The position numbers were made by a program, and so were the translations under genes. The notes beneath the pieces were generated by a model. That model was given only the letters and a program-made list of their open reading frames with translations, did not search any database and was not told the DNA's origin. From Corylus avellana (taxonomy: Eukaryota; Streptophyta; Magnoliopsida; Fagales; Betulaceae), in contig NC_081547.1 of NCBI RefSeq assembly GCF_901000735.1, positions 21,452,838 through 21,516,837 of the forward strand: 64,000 bases of DNA, read 5' to 3'. This document shows, piece by piece, positions 29,972-41,046 of this stretch (position 1 is the stretch's first letter; each line of letters begins with the position of its first letter).

Positions 29972-31978
29972 CTACACCGGCTGATCCTCTACAAGATGAA
30001 GCTTGTTTAATATCTCATCCAACGCTTGCACTGCAACCTTGTAACGTTCTTGTGATTTCCTCCCTTCCTCCACAACCTGAACAACACATTTGTAGAGATG
30101 ATCATACCTATGAACTGGGTTATTAGCATCAATACCGTTGGAGCTGTGATCAACAACATAACTTCGTGTAATATCCTTTCTCCACCTTGAAAGAATGTAC
30201 TGAGCTGGTATCTCCTCCATGCCATTTTGGTTCAGGAGAGACAGTGCATGCCTGCATAAATAACCTTTAAAGTTGAATAACCCACAAACACAAAGGATCT
30301 CCATTTCAGGTGCATTATACACCACCTCGAAATCCCTTGTTTCCCTCCTGTTTCCCTCCACTTCAATTTGTTCCTTCACAATGTACGTGAAGATTGGCCC
30401 ATCACCATTTACTTGTCTGGTGCTAAAACAAGAGTACATTCCCTCCACCTCTCTCTCGAACATCCTTAATATGTCATTCGTGTACAATTTTGAGAGCTGC
30501 AATTCAAAATAACTTCTTGATTTTAGCATATAGCTTGAGTTTCTTGAATCCATATCTGCCAAGGCTTCAAGCTGATGTTGGGTCTGCAGAGCCTGATCAT
30601 ACTTGTCTAAAAATTCTTTCAAATTAGTTTGTTTGTCAAGATATCCTTCAAAGAATGAAGATACAACATCGCTTGGTTGGGTGGGAAATATTCCAGCCAA
30701 GAATATCTCCTTCAAATAAACTGGAACCCACCGTTTCCGATCTTCATATAATGCTTGAAGCCATTTATGTTCCCTCAGTCCGTGACGCAGCATCATGTCC
30801 TCCCAAGCTGCTTCGAATTCCTCAGCCTTCAGCGAGTAATAAACTGCTCTACTCAATGCTGCTTTAATTGCTTCGTATTCCAACAATCCTCCCAGTTTCT
30901 CAGGAACTTTCTGCATGATATTTGATAAGCACAGACAGTGGGAAGCTCTTGGGAAAACATCAGCAACAGCAGTTTGTAAGGTTGCACATTGGTCAGTAAT
31001 AATAGCTTGTGGAGGGCGTCCTAACATACCCGTAAGCCATGCCCTAAACAACCATGTATATGATTCAGTAGTCTCACCAGCAAGTAAACCACAACCTAAC
31101 AGCAGGGATTGTCCATGGTGATTTACTCCAACAAAAGACACCAAGGGAACTTCATATTTTTTTGTCAAACATGTAGTGTCAATTGTAACTACATCACCAA
31201 AATAGCCATATGCAACCCTGGCTCTTGCATCTGTCCAAAACAAATTCCTCAAGCATCCCTTCTCATTGAGATCTACCACATAGAAGAAGTTTGGATCCAT
31301 CAGTTGCGCGCAGCAGAAGTACTGAAGAAATGCTTGAGCATCTCCTTCTTTAAGCTTCAATTGATTGCAGTAGTCAACATTATTCCCAAATTCTCCTTCA
31401 TCAACATCTACGGTTCCATTATCCTCAGCATCAATAACCACTGTCCGAAACAGCCTAATTTTTTGTACTTCTTCATTGCCATCTAACTGCAACGTTCTTT
31501 TGGTTCCAAGACCCAGGTGCTTATGAGATTTATAAAATTTTCCACTTTTAGGGCTAATCAAGTGGTTGTGCTCAAGCTCAACTTCAATAATTCTCCACCT
31601 TTTGGAGTCCATCAATCTAAATTTTATCATTGCTGGACAACCAGTTCTTGTTTCTGGCCTTGGGCGGTTTGCTTCACTTTTCTTTTTAAAACCTGCACTG
31701 CTGCAGCTAAGTTTTCCTCTGTATCTTTCCTTACTCTTTCTATACCATGTGTTGCTTACTCTAACCCCAAATCCCTGTTCCTTGGCATAACAATTGTAAT
31801 AGTAATATACATCCTCGTAAGACTCAAACTCCATTCCAACTGCAGGAGGAAGAGGATTCTCTCCTTCAATTATGCCATTTTGACCAACATATTCTGTCAT
31901 TGTCCAGTCTCCTTCTATCTCAAATTCATCGGCATCATCATCACCAACTGGCTCACTGTTGAGAGAAACTTCATCCAT
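29972..31978 (-). CDS. FRS6: FAR1-RELATED SEQUENCE protein, FRS6-like
   Basis: 668 aa in one coding exon. FRS/FAR1 proteins are DNA-binding regulators derived from MULE transposases; FAR1 and FHY3 act in far-red light signalling. Acidic N-terminus (1-45), FAR1 DNA-binding domain about 49-140 with likely zinc ligands Cys92, Cys114, His137 and His139 (EHNH), MULE transposase-like domain about 215-330 with Asp267 (TIDTT) and Asp329 (IITDQ), then a SWIM zinc finger CVCGLFNFKGYLCRH (563-577). The ATG directly follows a splice acceptor (CTTCTAG|ATG), so a 5' untranslated exon lies upstream; candidates end at 33511 and 34200. First of three paralogues on this strand, and the most conserved in the transposase catalytic positions. 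The FRS6 name rests on overall resemblance, including the VSLN-type N-terminus. Confidence 0.9.
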   Translation of the reverse strand: MDEVSLNSEPVGDDDADEFEIEGDWTMTEYVGQNGIIEGENPLPPAVGMEFESYEDVYYYYNCYAKEQGFGVRVSNTWYRKSKERYRGKLSCSSAGFKKKSEANRPRPETRTGCPAMIKFRLMDSKRWRIIEVELEHNHLISPKSGKFYKSHKHLGLGTKRTLQLDGNEEVQKIRLFRTVVIDAEDNGTVDVDEGEFGNNVDYCNQLKLKEGDAQAFLQYFCCAQLMDPNFFYVVDLNEKGCLRNLFWTDARARVAYGYFGDVVTIDTTCLTKKYEVPLVSFVGVNHHGQSLLLGCGLLAGETTESYTWLFRAWLTGMLGRPPQAIITDQCATLQTAVADVFPRASHCLCLSNIMQKVPEKLGGLLEYEAIKAALSRAVYYSLKAEEFEAAWEDMMLRHGLREHKWLQALYEDRKRWVPVYLKEIFLAGIFPTQPSDVVSSFFEGYLDKQTNLKEFLDKYDQALQTQHQLEALADMDSRNSSYMLKSRSYFELQLSKLYTNDILRMFEREVEGMYSCFSTRQVNGDGPIFTYIVKEQIEVEGNRRETRDFEVVYNAPEMEILCVCGLFNFKGYLCRHALSLLNQNGMEEIPAQYILSRWRKDITRSYVVDHSSNGIDANNPVHRYDHLYKCVVQVVEEGRKSQERYKVAVQALDEILNKLHLVEDQPV

Positions 31979-33510
31979 CTAGAAGAGGAGAAATCACAGA
32001 ACCGTAAATAGATGCATAGCAGAACAAACAACAACAACAGTCCTAGTACTTGTAGTAACAATGGAAACAACAACAACAAAAAATTGACAAAAAAAAAAAA
32101 AAAGGAAAAGAAAATTAGAATCAAGAGAGAGTTGCACAATCAAGATCTTTTACAGGACTCCACATTTTATTCTCCATGGATAAATTCACTAAGATTTAAG
32201 GACACTTCAGAAGTTAAATTTTGGTCCGACTATTATTTTTAATGAGCTCATCAGCATTGGGTATACTTTTAATAACTATACCTCTACTTTTGAGGTCAAG
32301 CAATTGCAACTTGATGCATGGTGGTATCTTAAACAGTCACCAATACAATGCACTGACAGATAACATCAAATTTCACTATACAAATGGTGTCAAGAAATTA
32401 TGCTCTGTCGCAGTACTTAAATAAATTGATCTTATCAATCACAAACCATCTCAAGTATATTAAAACAAATAACATTACATCCTCCATCTTAATTGTCAAC
32501 TTTCGCTCGTTTATTTAGTTACATTCTCAACCATTATTCTTAGGGTTGAGTTATAAAATGAGTTTTCTTTTTGGTCTTCTCCATTTGGAACCAAACCCCT
32601 TTTCTTTTTGAGCAAAAACTCTTACCCAATACCCCCAGCAAAATTGTTATGATCCTAAGTGTCTCAAATGGCTTAATTACAATCTTAACCATATGTATAT
32701 AAGTTCTTAAGCACCTTACCCTTACAAGCCAGTTTTAAAGAATGAGTTCTACCCAAAATTTATATCATTTGGTATGAGAGCCAACCACCATATTCGACAT
32801 GATGGCTGGCTTTAATACCAAATGATACAAATTTTGGGTATAATTCACTCTTAAAAACCAGATTGCAAGGGAAGGGTAACCAATAGTTTATATACACATA
32901 GTTAAGCTTGTACATAAGTTATGTGAGACACTTAAGATCGAAACAAAAACCTAGTTGAAAAACTAAGCCTCAACGATTATCTTGTCCATATAAAGCCACA
33001 ATTTTTCAATATGAATTCATCTGAACTTCATTCTCCACTCTCTAGTATTGAAGAACAAAAATTGAACTACAATAATTTCATTCTCTAGTATTAGCTTTGT
33101 TGCATATAGCAATTCTTTCCAATCGTGGACATTCAATGAAGTAAAACAAATAAACATTCCAAACTGTTTATTTGAAATTTGAATTTTTAGGGACTGTCTT
33201 ACATTGCTTATGACCAGAAAGAACAAGACGATTCAACTTTCCTCCACTTTCTACACAACCAAAAACGTTGCTTTCTGAGAAACAAAAATAACAAATAAAT
33301 AAATAGGAGGAGGAAAGAGCCTCGAACCTCAACGAATGGAGCCTAATACAATAAGAATTCGGCTTAGCTTAGTTGAGTTGAGCTGAGCTGCACTGTCAAA
33401 ACCCAGACACCAAATCAAAAAAAAAATACAAGACTCATAAATATTCTCGGGAAAGAAACGGAAATTTGAACAATACAGTTGGCTTGAATTTGATTGGTCT
33501 CTTGATTTAC
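31979..33510 (-). other. 5' untranslated intron of the FRS6-like gene
   Basis: AT-rich, with no coding motif. Runs from the acceptor before the ATG to the nearest good donor (CAG|GTAAAT) at 33510-33509. A second donor upstream at 34199-34198 may define a longer intron. Confidence 0.5.
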
Positions 33511-33600
33511 CTGGTCACAGATCTCGCCGGAGAGTCGCCAGAGGAGATGAGAGTGCAGTTCGCAGCGCAGGCAGGGCGCGTGGGTTACAAGGTGGAATGT
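33511..33600 (-). other. Candidate 5' untranslated exon of the FRS6-like gene
   Basis: GC-richer segment (GGCGACTCTCCGGCGAGATC) ending in GACCAG|GTAAAT. It resembles the untranslated first exon of the second FRS gene (ACCGGCGACTCTGCG). The upstream limit is a guess. Confidence 0.45.
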
Positions 33601-34199
33601 GCTCTCAAGCTTTGCCCACCTTATCTAACTATTGAAAGCTGAAAGCTTGAAACAGGCTCTTCAAGTTAGATATTCCCACTTATGAGGTCTGTAGAAGGGT
33701 CAAGCTCTATGGTATCTCCCCTTTGAAAGAGTTATTTGACAAATCCAAGTAAAAAAGAGATTCCAAATCCAAACCAAGATGGAATGGTTCCACCCAAATG
33801 ATTCCATGATAAATCCAACAACGGCAATTTCTGGCAACTACTCAACCATTGTGGGATTGAATAGATTCTTGACCAAAAACAAGAATGACAATCTCACGAT
33901 AAAATAATAATAAAAAAGATTTATTATCAGGCATTCAGTATTAGTAGGAGGTAATTAGTTCATCACATAAACTATCGATCGAAATCTCTCATCATTATGC
34001 CTAACAATCTCGCGAATTAACCATACCCACAACCAAATTTGCCGAGAAACTAAAACCCAAAAACATTAATTAAAAAAAAACGCACACACACATAAAAAGA
34101 ATACGAGAATGAAAGGGGTACGGAGTTCTCTCTCATAATGGAATAACAGAGAAAAATTAACCTAAAACCCAACCGCTGGAGGAGAAAGGGACCACTTAC

Positions 34200-34315
34200 C
34201 GTCGGTGGAGGAGAGAGAGAGCCTTCCCGGATCTGAGAGAGAGATATGACCAAACCCAACGATTTCCACCTCGCGTGGCCGGAGATTTTGTGCGCCGGAG
34301 TGAGGGAGAGCTTTT
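34200..34315 (-). other. Alternative 5' untranslated exon of the FRS6-like gene
   Basis: GC-richer stretch with CT repeats ending CCACCGACG|GTAAGTGG, a strong donor. It contains no ATG in frame. The upstream limit is approximate. Confidence 0.45.
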
Positions 34316-35265
34316 AAGTTTAAGTATAAGGATGACTGACCCAAAAAAACAATATTTTATAAGATAGAAGAATAATGGAAATGTTTTTTATTTTTTGTTT
34401 TTCTTTTTTAAATGATCTAATTTTTTTTTTTTTTTTTTTTTTTTAAAGGTGAAACCACAAAGCAAAAGCTCAGAAAATCATAGCTTAAATATAAAATCAA
34501 ACACAATTTTAAGTGTTTTGATTTTTAATTGTTTATTAATATTTTACAAAAACAATTTTAACTATGTTTTGTTAGCTAAAGTCCATAAATGAAATCCTTT
34601 CTCATATTAACGTTGATTTACTCAAAAAATTATTTTAACATTAATTTTCATTGTAACTAAAAAATCAACCCAAAATTGTTGAACCACACCAATAGGTGTA
34701 ACTAAAGCTGCTTCCCTTCCCTATAAAAAAGGAAAATCTCAAAAAAATCACAAAAATTCACCTACAGCTTGAGGTGTAAATGAGCCGAGATTGAGCAAGC
34801 TTTCCTTATTCAAGCTTGGCTCGTTTAAATTTTACTCGAGCTCGAGCTCAAGCCGAACTTAAGGGCGAGCCAAAAAAATTGAACTTGAGCTCATAATAAA
34901 TCGAGTCGAACTAGCTCGCAAGCTGGCTCTTATATTTCAAAGAGAGAGGATATGCATCTTTTTATAGATAAGCAAACTTGGGGATTGATGTTTTCTTAGT
35001 AATATGGGACAAGTTAACAAGTTGTATTTAGATTACATTGGGACAACGCCCCTACAAAAAAATATTTTTTTCAACATCTCTCTCTCAATCTCCCTCACCA
35101 GTCATAGCGCATCTTCTACCTGAACTCTCATTTCTCACTTTCTTACTCTCGTTCACCAAACAGGTAGTGATAATGTTTGGGTCTGTTTGATCCTTCAATA
35201 GTTTCTGTCTTTCGCAATCTCCCTCAATAATTTCTGCTTGATTTTTTTTCCTTTCGTTTGGATCT

Positions 35266-35657
35266 TGATGCAGCGTGACTTAGTGGGCTGTAGCGAAGAA
35301 CATTAATAAGCAGCGAATAAATACTTGATCTTGATTCTATCAATGATAAAAGAAATCTTCTTGACAAAAGCTAGATACTCTTTAGGTTTTAAAGGAAAAG
35401 AAAGAAAAACATTCAACTCTGACGTTTCTTATTCAACAAAATCAATAATCAACATAAACTGATTTGCTATGGAGGCTATAAGCATATATTTATAGTCCAA
35501 AACCCAAAACCTAATAAAATATGACATAAATACCCCCAAAACCATAAACCTAATAAAATAACGAAATAAAGACTCCCAAAACCCTAACCCTAATAAAATA
35601 ACAACATAAAGTTGGTTTAGAAAATAAAACAAACTGATGGCTACACACTCTGCATCA
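35266..35657 (-). repeat. 3' LTR of the deleted gypsy element
   Basis: 392 bp, about 85-90% like 37096-37489 by eye. Both have AGCATATATTTATAG and several AACCTAATAAAATA repeats. Confidence 0.8.
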
Positions 35658-36356
35658 TTCTCCCCTTGTTTGAGAGAATTCGTCCTCGAATTCGGCTAGT
35701 TCTTTCCATGGTTCTTCGGATGCCCTATCAACTCGTTCCACTCACCTTTCCTCAAGATTAAAACAAGACAACACCTCATAATAAGCGCGATGCTCCTCAT
35801 CATCGGAATACCTTAACGGTTGTCGTGACGGCCCCACACACCACTTGGCAATACTTTAGATTTACTGTACTTCTCTCGCTCTTTTTCCCTTCCATGTGCC
35901 ATGAAAATACTCAAGAACGGGTCAACCATTGTTTCCCTTGTGAGCATATAATTTTCTTGATCCACATAAAACTCACACAATCATTGTTATGAGAATCGGA
36001 TAAGATATCGTCTACACCAAGGAAATCAACATACTTAATTATTCATCACTAAAATTAGGTAATTCACCTGGAAGGTCTGCAACCTGTTCATAATCGCCAA
36101 TGTCAACCGTGGGTTCTTCCTCTTCCAATGGGTCGTCTTCTTCGAGATAGAGACCGCCAAACATGGGAAAAACCATATCTTCTTTGTGCTCCTCCGTGGG
36201 TCTTTCCTCTTCCTATAAGTCATCTTCTTCGGGCTCATCATCATAGGTTGGTGGAGAACTCCAATCCACGAATCCCTGCAAAGGATCTTCAATATCTTCA
36301 TGTCTGAACTCTTCATCAATAAATTCAGATTCCTGAAACTCTTCATCCACAAATTC

Positions 36357-37064
36357 TCATTCCTCCTCCACAGAATATGGATTTGGTTTATGGATTTGAG
36401 GCTCGCAAATAATGGTCAAGTTGGCCTGTCGCGGCATCTCCGTCTCAATCCATGCCCTCCGTCGTTGAAATTGAGCCGTATGAGCGACAACCACATTATC
36501 TTCATCCACAAAGCGTGGAGTTTTTTTATGGTGACGAACTTTAGGGCCACCCATGTTGTTAACTCGGGTCGTTAAATCCTCTATTTGTTTCCGCAGTATC
36601 TCCACATCATCCTTCATGCGTTGCCAACAAATCGCCGATTGATTCGTCATCTCCATCGCCTCCCTAGGCACCCTCTTTTTTCCAGACTTTTCTATCTTTT
36701 CTTTTTGGGTGTCAAGCTTAACGCCTGCGTCCCATGATATAGCATGGGCTTGTGCTGTTGGAAATTCATTCCGCACTCTGCGCCCTGCATAAGGATTGAT
36801 AGGTTCACCATCAACGATAAATTTGTCTTTCGCTCCCACGTACCGCAATCTTGGTTGATGATGACAAACGCTCGGGCCATCCATATCGGTCAAGTGATCG
36901 ATAGGGACCCCGTGTTGGGTGCACGCACGCCCCTTCTTCCTCATAGTTAGACCACCAAACCTCTCCTCTGTGTGTCGCAAACGAATCGCCGATTGCTCCT
37001 TACGTGCTGCCTCCGTGCGCACGTGCACCTCGTTCATGTCTGTAAAGCAGTTGCTCCTCCCCAT
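36357..37064 (-). pseudogene. Gag-like frame of the deleted gypsy element
   Basis: 235 codons from ATG 37064, close after the primer site. It has charged helical stretches (EAARKEQSAIRLRHTEE, DDVEILRKQIEDLTTRV). The frame stops at 36357, but an acidic coding-like reading continues in the same frame to about 36040 with a further stop (near 36215). So this is a decayed gag/polyprotein start. No zinc knuckle or protease motif seen. Confidence 0.6.
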
Positions 37065-37095
37065 TCATTGAAAGTAATTGAGCTCTAATAGCAAC

Positions 37096-37489
37096 TAATG
37101 CAGCGTGACTTAGTGGGCTGCGGTGAAGAACATCAATAAGCAGCAGATAAATAATTCTAGATCTTGAGTCTATCAATAACCTAAGAATTTTTCTCAAAAT
37201 ATAGAGGCTATCTATGATTTCAAGGAAAAATATGAAAAAAAATTCACCTATGAGTAATTCTTATTCACCAAAATCAATAACAAACAACAATTGATTTACT
37301 ATAGAGGCTATAAGCATATATTTATAGCTCAAAACCCTAAACCTAATAAAATATGACATAAATATCCTCAAAACCCTAAACCTAATAAAATAACGAAATA
37401 AAAAATTTCAAAACCCTAACCCTAATAAAATAACAACATAAAGTCGATTTAGAAAATAAAACAAACCGACAGCTATGCAATCTGCATCA
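37096..37489 (-). repeat. 5' LTR of the deleted gypsy element
   Basis: 394 bp; on the minus strand it starts TGATGCAGATTGC and ends CGCTGCATTA. Confidence 0.8.
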
Positions 37490-37866
37490 GGTTTGCTCTA
37501 ATTGAATCGGGGTCTTTTTAAGAATTGCTCTCTCTCTCTCTCTCTCTCTTTGATCACGAAGGGTCTAGAATTTTCATTTTCTAACGCTTAAATATAAATG
37601 AAATTTTAAGATTTTAATAATTATGAGATTTATAATTAATTATGTGTTACTTATATATATATATATATACACACACACACGAGCTTATATGAGCTTGCTC
37701 ACGAGTCTAACCGAGTCGAGTCGAACTTGCTTCGTTTAATATTCGAGCCATGATTTGTGTTCACGAAGCGTTTCATTTAATAATCGAATTGAGCACGAGC
37801 CGAGCTTATATGAGCCGATCCTGAGCGAGCTCGCATCCATATATCTTCCATATACATTATAATTAC

Positions 37867-37907
37867 TACAGTTGAACCCAATACCCAATACATTGGGTTC
37901 AACTGTA
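37867..37907. repeat. Perfect 16-bp hairpin
   Basis: Stem 37867-37882 (TACAGTTGAACCCAAT) pairs exactly with 37892-37907, around a 9-base loop. It lies just past the right end of the hAT-like element. Confidence 0.85.
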
Positions 37908-38991
37908 CCAATCCACATGGTTTATTATAATCATAAAATAATATTCTCTCTCCTCTCACACTTTTTTATGCAAAATAAAAGAATATAAAAACAAAACAAA
38001 AGTAAAATAAATAATATTTTAATATTATAGGGAACTATAAAGAGAAACAATTATGATGCGTATTTGAATAGAAAAGTAAAAAGTATTTTGGATCTTTAAA
38101 CTTAGAGAAAATGATCACGTAGCTATTGGGAATGCTCTAAGGCCCTAAGCCCCAATTTTTTTTTTTTTTTCTAAATACCTTTATAATTCTTTTAAAATCA
38201 CATTTCTCTTTCAAAAAAATTTAATTTTGTCCCTCTACATCTAAATTCTAGTTCCGTCCTGCACGCCAAGTTCCACCGCCAAAAGATCCGCAGATAGAGA
38301 AAAGGGGATTGAAAGAGAGGTACGGGAGAAAAGAAGAAACAGACTATAGAAAATATTTTTCACCCTAAAGTGTCAAATTTGTTATTGACCTAAAAATACA
38401 ATTATTTTTTTTTTTATCAGTATTTTATATTCTAACCAAATATCGAAAAATAAACAAAGTTAACCTAAATATCTGCAGCATATAAACAATGCATTTACAA
38501 TTTCAAAAGGGACTGATGCATTTATAACCAAAAATTGGCCAGTGTAGTCAAAATTTTCAGACCCCAAAAAAAAAAAATGCAGCCAAATTATTAACATTCG
38601 AGTGGAAAATTTAAGATTCAAAACATGAGGATTATATTAACAGAAATAAAAGATTACAGAAGGGGTCAATCAATATATACATCAAATTCCAGAAACGAGT
38701 CTGGGACAGGAGAAGCCTACATTATCCCAGAAACAAGCTATACACAAAGTTACTTGCCCATAGAGGAAGGTAGAACAGGTAATATAATCCGAAATTTTGA
38801 AAAAATAAGAACAATTTAAACTAAGACGAAGAAGAATAAGTAACATACAAGTGGACCTCACATCGCCTATCTATATTCTATATATGTTATGGACATTCTG
38901 CACGAAGAAGAGATTGAAACAACCCTAGAGGGAATAAAAATAAGACAACAAATGTAGTGAAAGCTATCATGGACCATCATCACAATGCAAG
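37908..38991. other. Intergenic stretch, no recognised gene
   Basis: AT-rich; probably includes the 3' untranslated region of the second FRS gene (38992 and below). No motif seen. Confidence 0.5.
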
Positions 38992-41046
38992 TTATTCACG
39001 TCTGCTTTCTACATCATGAACCAAATTCAATGACTCCTCAAAAGCTTGCAATGCCTGCCTGCCTTCTACATCATGAACCCTATTCAATGATTCCTCAAAA
39101 GCTTGCAATGCCACCTTGTAATGATCTAGAGAGATCACCCCTTCGTCCACAACTTGCAAGGCACTCCTGTATAATTGATTAAACCATTGCAAACGGTCAG
39201 TTGCATTACCAGAGCCAAGATCCGGAATATATAACCGCTTGTAATCCTTTTTCCATCGTGACAGAATGTACTTAGGAGGGACCTCCTCCACCCCGTTGAA
39301 ATTAAGCACACACAACGCATGCCGGCACAGGTACCCATAAAAGCTAAAGCAACTGCAAATGCAACGAACCTCACCAGCTGTTCTATTGTACAGAACTTCA
39401 TAATCCCTGATCTCCCTCCTATTTCCCTCACCCAAAACACGTTCCTTGACCAAGAATATTATGATTGGCCCATCAACGTGTAACTGTGTTGTGCTAAAAC
39501 AAGAATACATCTCTTCCACTTCATATTGGAACTTCTTGAATATTTCTCTTGTGTACACTTTTGAGAGCTGCAACTCAAAAGAACATCTTGTTTTCAGTGT
39601 GGGGCTTGAGCTTCTTGACTCAATATCTGCAAGGACTTCTTCCTTGTGTTTCTTATGAAGAGCTAATTCATACTTATCGAGAAATTCTTTCAAAGGAGTC
39701 TGTTTATGCACGTATCTATCGAAAAAAGGATTCAAGGTCTCACCTGGACGTGCAGCAGACATTCCGGCAAAAAATGTGTCTTTCAGATAAATGGGTGCCC
39801 ACCTAACTCGATCTTCATACAAAGATCGAAGCCACTCATGATCACCAACTCCAAAGCGCTGGATCATAAATCCCCATGCAGCTTCAAATTCAATGACCTT
39901 CAAAGTTTCATAAACTGCTTTAACCATTGATTTCCTGATTGCATCATAGTTACGTAATCCTCCAAGTTTTTCAGGAACTCTTTTCATAATGTGTGACAAA
40001 CCAAAACAATGATGAGATCTTGGAAACACCTCTGCAACTGCACTCTGCAGAGCCTTGCACCTATCAGTAATAATAGTTTGTGGAGGGCGTCCTGACATAC
40101 ATGTAAGCCAGGCTTTGAACAACCAAATATAAGATTCTGTCATCTCCCCTGCAAGTAGGCCACAACCAAGCAACACCGACTGGCCATGGTGATTAATTCC
40201 AACAAATGCCACAAGAGGAATCTCATATTTGTTTGACAAATATGTGTTGTCAAAGTAAATAACATCGCCAAAATAACCACATGCAGCCCTAGACCTACCA
40301 TCAACCCAGAACACATTCCTCAAACGCCCTTCATCATTGAGATCCATCAAGTAAAAGAAGTTTGGATTAGCCAATTGCATACGGCAGAGATAGTTATAAA
40401 TGGCTTGTGTGTCACCCTTTTTCAGATTCAGCTGACTGGGATGATCAGTAAAATTCCCTACTTCTCTTGCATTAGCATTCGAGCCCCCATTCCCCCCTGC
40501 ATCAATCACAAGTGCTCGGTACAACTTGATTGTTCGTACTTCTGCATCGCAATTCGACTCTGTCTTCCTTTTAATTCCACCACCCATCTTCTTAATTGAT
40601 TTGTAGATCTTAGTCCCTAACAAATGGTTGTGTTCAAGTGTAACTTCTAGTACCCTCCACCTTTTGGAGTCAACTAACCTCATTCTTATCATCGCAGGGC
40701 AACCAGTTCTTGTTTCCTTCCTTAATCGATTTACATCTTTGATTCTTTTGAAACCCTGGCTGCTGCAACAAAGTACAGCACCATACTTCTCTCTGCTATT
40801 ACGCTTGAACCATGAATTCTTCACTCTAACACGAAACCCCACTTCCTTTGCATAGCAATTATAATAATTGTAAGCATCATCATATGACTCAAACTCCATT
40901 CCAACAGCAGGTGCAACGAATTCCTTCCTTCCTTCAGAGAGGCCATTTTGATAATCTAATTCTGTCATTACACCATCTTCTTCTTTTTGAATCTCATTGC
41001 ATTCATCATCAGGCACTTCCTTATTGTTAAGGGAGGGTTCTTCCAT
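38992..41046 (-). CDS. FRS: FAR1-RELATED SEQUENCE protein, second paralogue
   Basis: 684 aa from the ATG at 41046, which directly follows an acceptor (TATTGCAG|ATG). Layout: acidic N-terminus, FAR1 domain (about 50-142; VLCCSSQGFKR, TRTGCPAM, LEHNH), MULE transposase-like domain with YFDNTYLSNKY and IITDRC (both Asp kept), and SWIM finger CICSCFSFYGYLCRH. Closer to the third paralogue (46907-49591) than to the FRS6-like one: shared [17 protein letters not shown] and the CMSGRPPQT block. The tail has a 19-residue tandem duplication (ALQAFEESLN...), absent from its neighbours. A 3.7-kb intron separates the coding exon from a 5' untranslated exon ending at 44790. Likely a nuclear DNA-binding regulator. 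Confidence 0.9.
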   Translation of the reverse strand: MEEPSLNNKEVPDDECNEIQKEEDGVMTELDYQNGLSEGRKEFVAPAVGMEFESYDDAYNYYNCYAKEVGFRVRVKNSWFKRNSREKYGAVLCCSSQGFKRIKDVNRLRKETRTGCPAMIRMRLVDSKRWRVLEVTLEHNHLLGTKIYKSIKKMGGGIKRKTESNCDAEVRTIKLYRALVIDAGGNGGSNANAREVGNFTDHPSQLNLKKGDTQAIYNYLCRMQLANPNFFYLMDLNDEGRLRNVFWVDGRSRAACGYFGDVIYFDNTYLSNKYEIPLVAFVGINHHGQSVLLGCGLLAGEMTESYIWLFKAWLTCMSGRPPQTIITDRCKALQSAVAEVFPRSHHCFGLSHIMKRVPEKLGGLRNYDAIRKSMVKAVYETLKVIEFEAAWGFMIQRFGVGDHEWLRSLYEDRVRWAPIYLKDTFFAGMSAARPGETLNPFFDRYVHKQTPLKEFLDKYELALHKKHKEEVLADIESRSSSPTLKTRCSFELQLSKVYTREIFKKFQYEVEEMYSCFSTTQLHVDGPIIIFLVKERVLGEGNRREIRDYEVLYNRTAGEVRCICSCFSFYGYLCRHALCVLNFNGVEEVPPKYILSRWKKDYKRLYIPDLGSGNATDRLQWFNQLYRSALQVVDEGVISLDHYKVALQAFEESLNRVHDVEGRQALQAFEESLNLVHDVESRRE
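39002..39115 (-). repeat. 57-bp tandem duplication at the end of the second FRS gene
   Basis: Two 57-bp units, each with CTACATCATGAACC, ATTCAATGA and CCTCAAAAGCTTGCAATGCC, differing at a few bases. Translates into two 19-residue units and keeps the frame. Confidence 0.85.

Larger units (their letters stand above)
35266..37489 (-). mobile_element. Internally deleted Ty3/gypsy element
   Basis: Two LTRs (35266-35657, 37096-37489) on the minus strand, with TGATGCAG...CTGCAT(C/T)A ends. After the 5' LTR (right) comes TTGCTATTAGAGC, a decayed Met-tRNA type primer site, then a gag-like frame from 37064. At the other end, next to the 3' LTR, the frame ending FEDEFSQTRGE and the purine tract AAGGGGAGAA are typical of the end of a gypsy polyprotein. 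All enzyme domains between are missing. Flanks GATCT and GGTTT do not match. Confidence 0.78.
34771..37845. mobile_element. hAT-like element with GAGC/CTCG words, holding a gypsy insertion
   Basis: Left 34771-34930 (GAGGTGTAAATGAGCCGAG, many CTCGAGCTC words) and right 37680-37845 (GAGCTTATATGAGC, CGAGCTCGCATCC) have mirrored composition. The left tip GGTGTAAATGAG resembles the element end at 62405-62418. The interior is mainly the gypsy element at 35266-37489. I found no clear target duplication. Confidence 0.5.
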
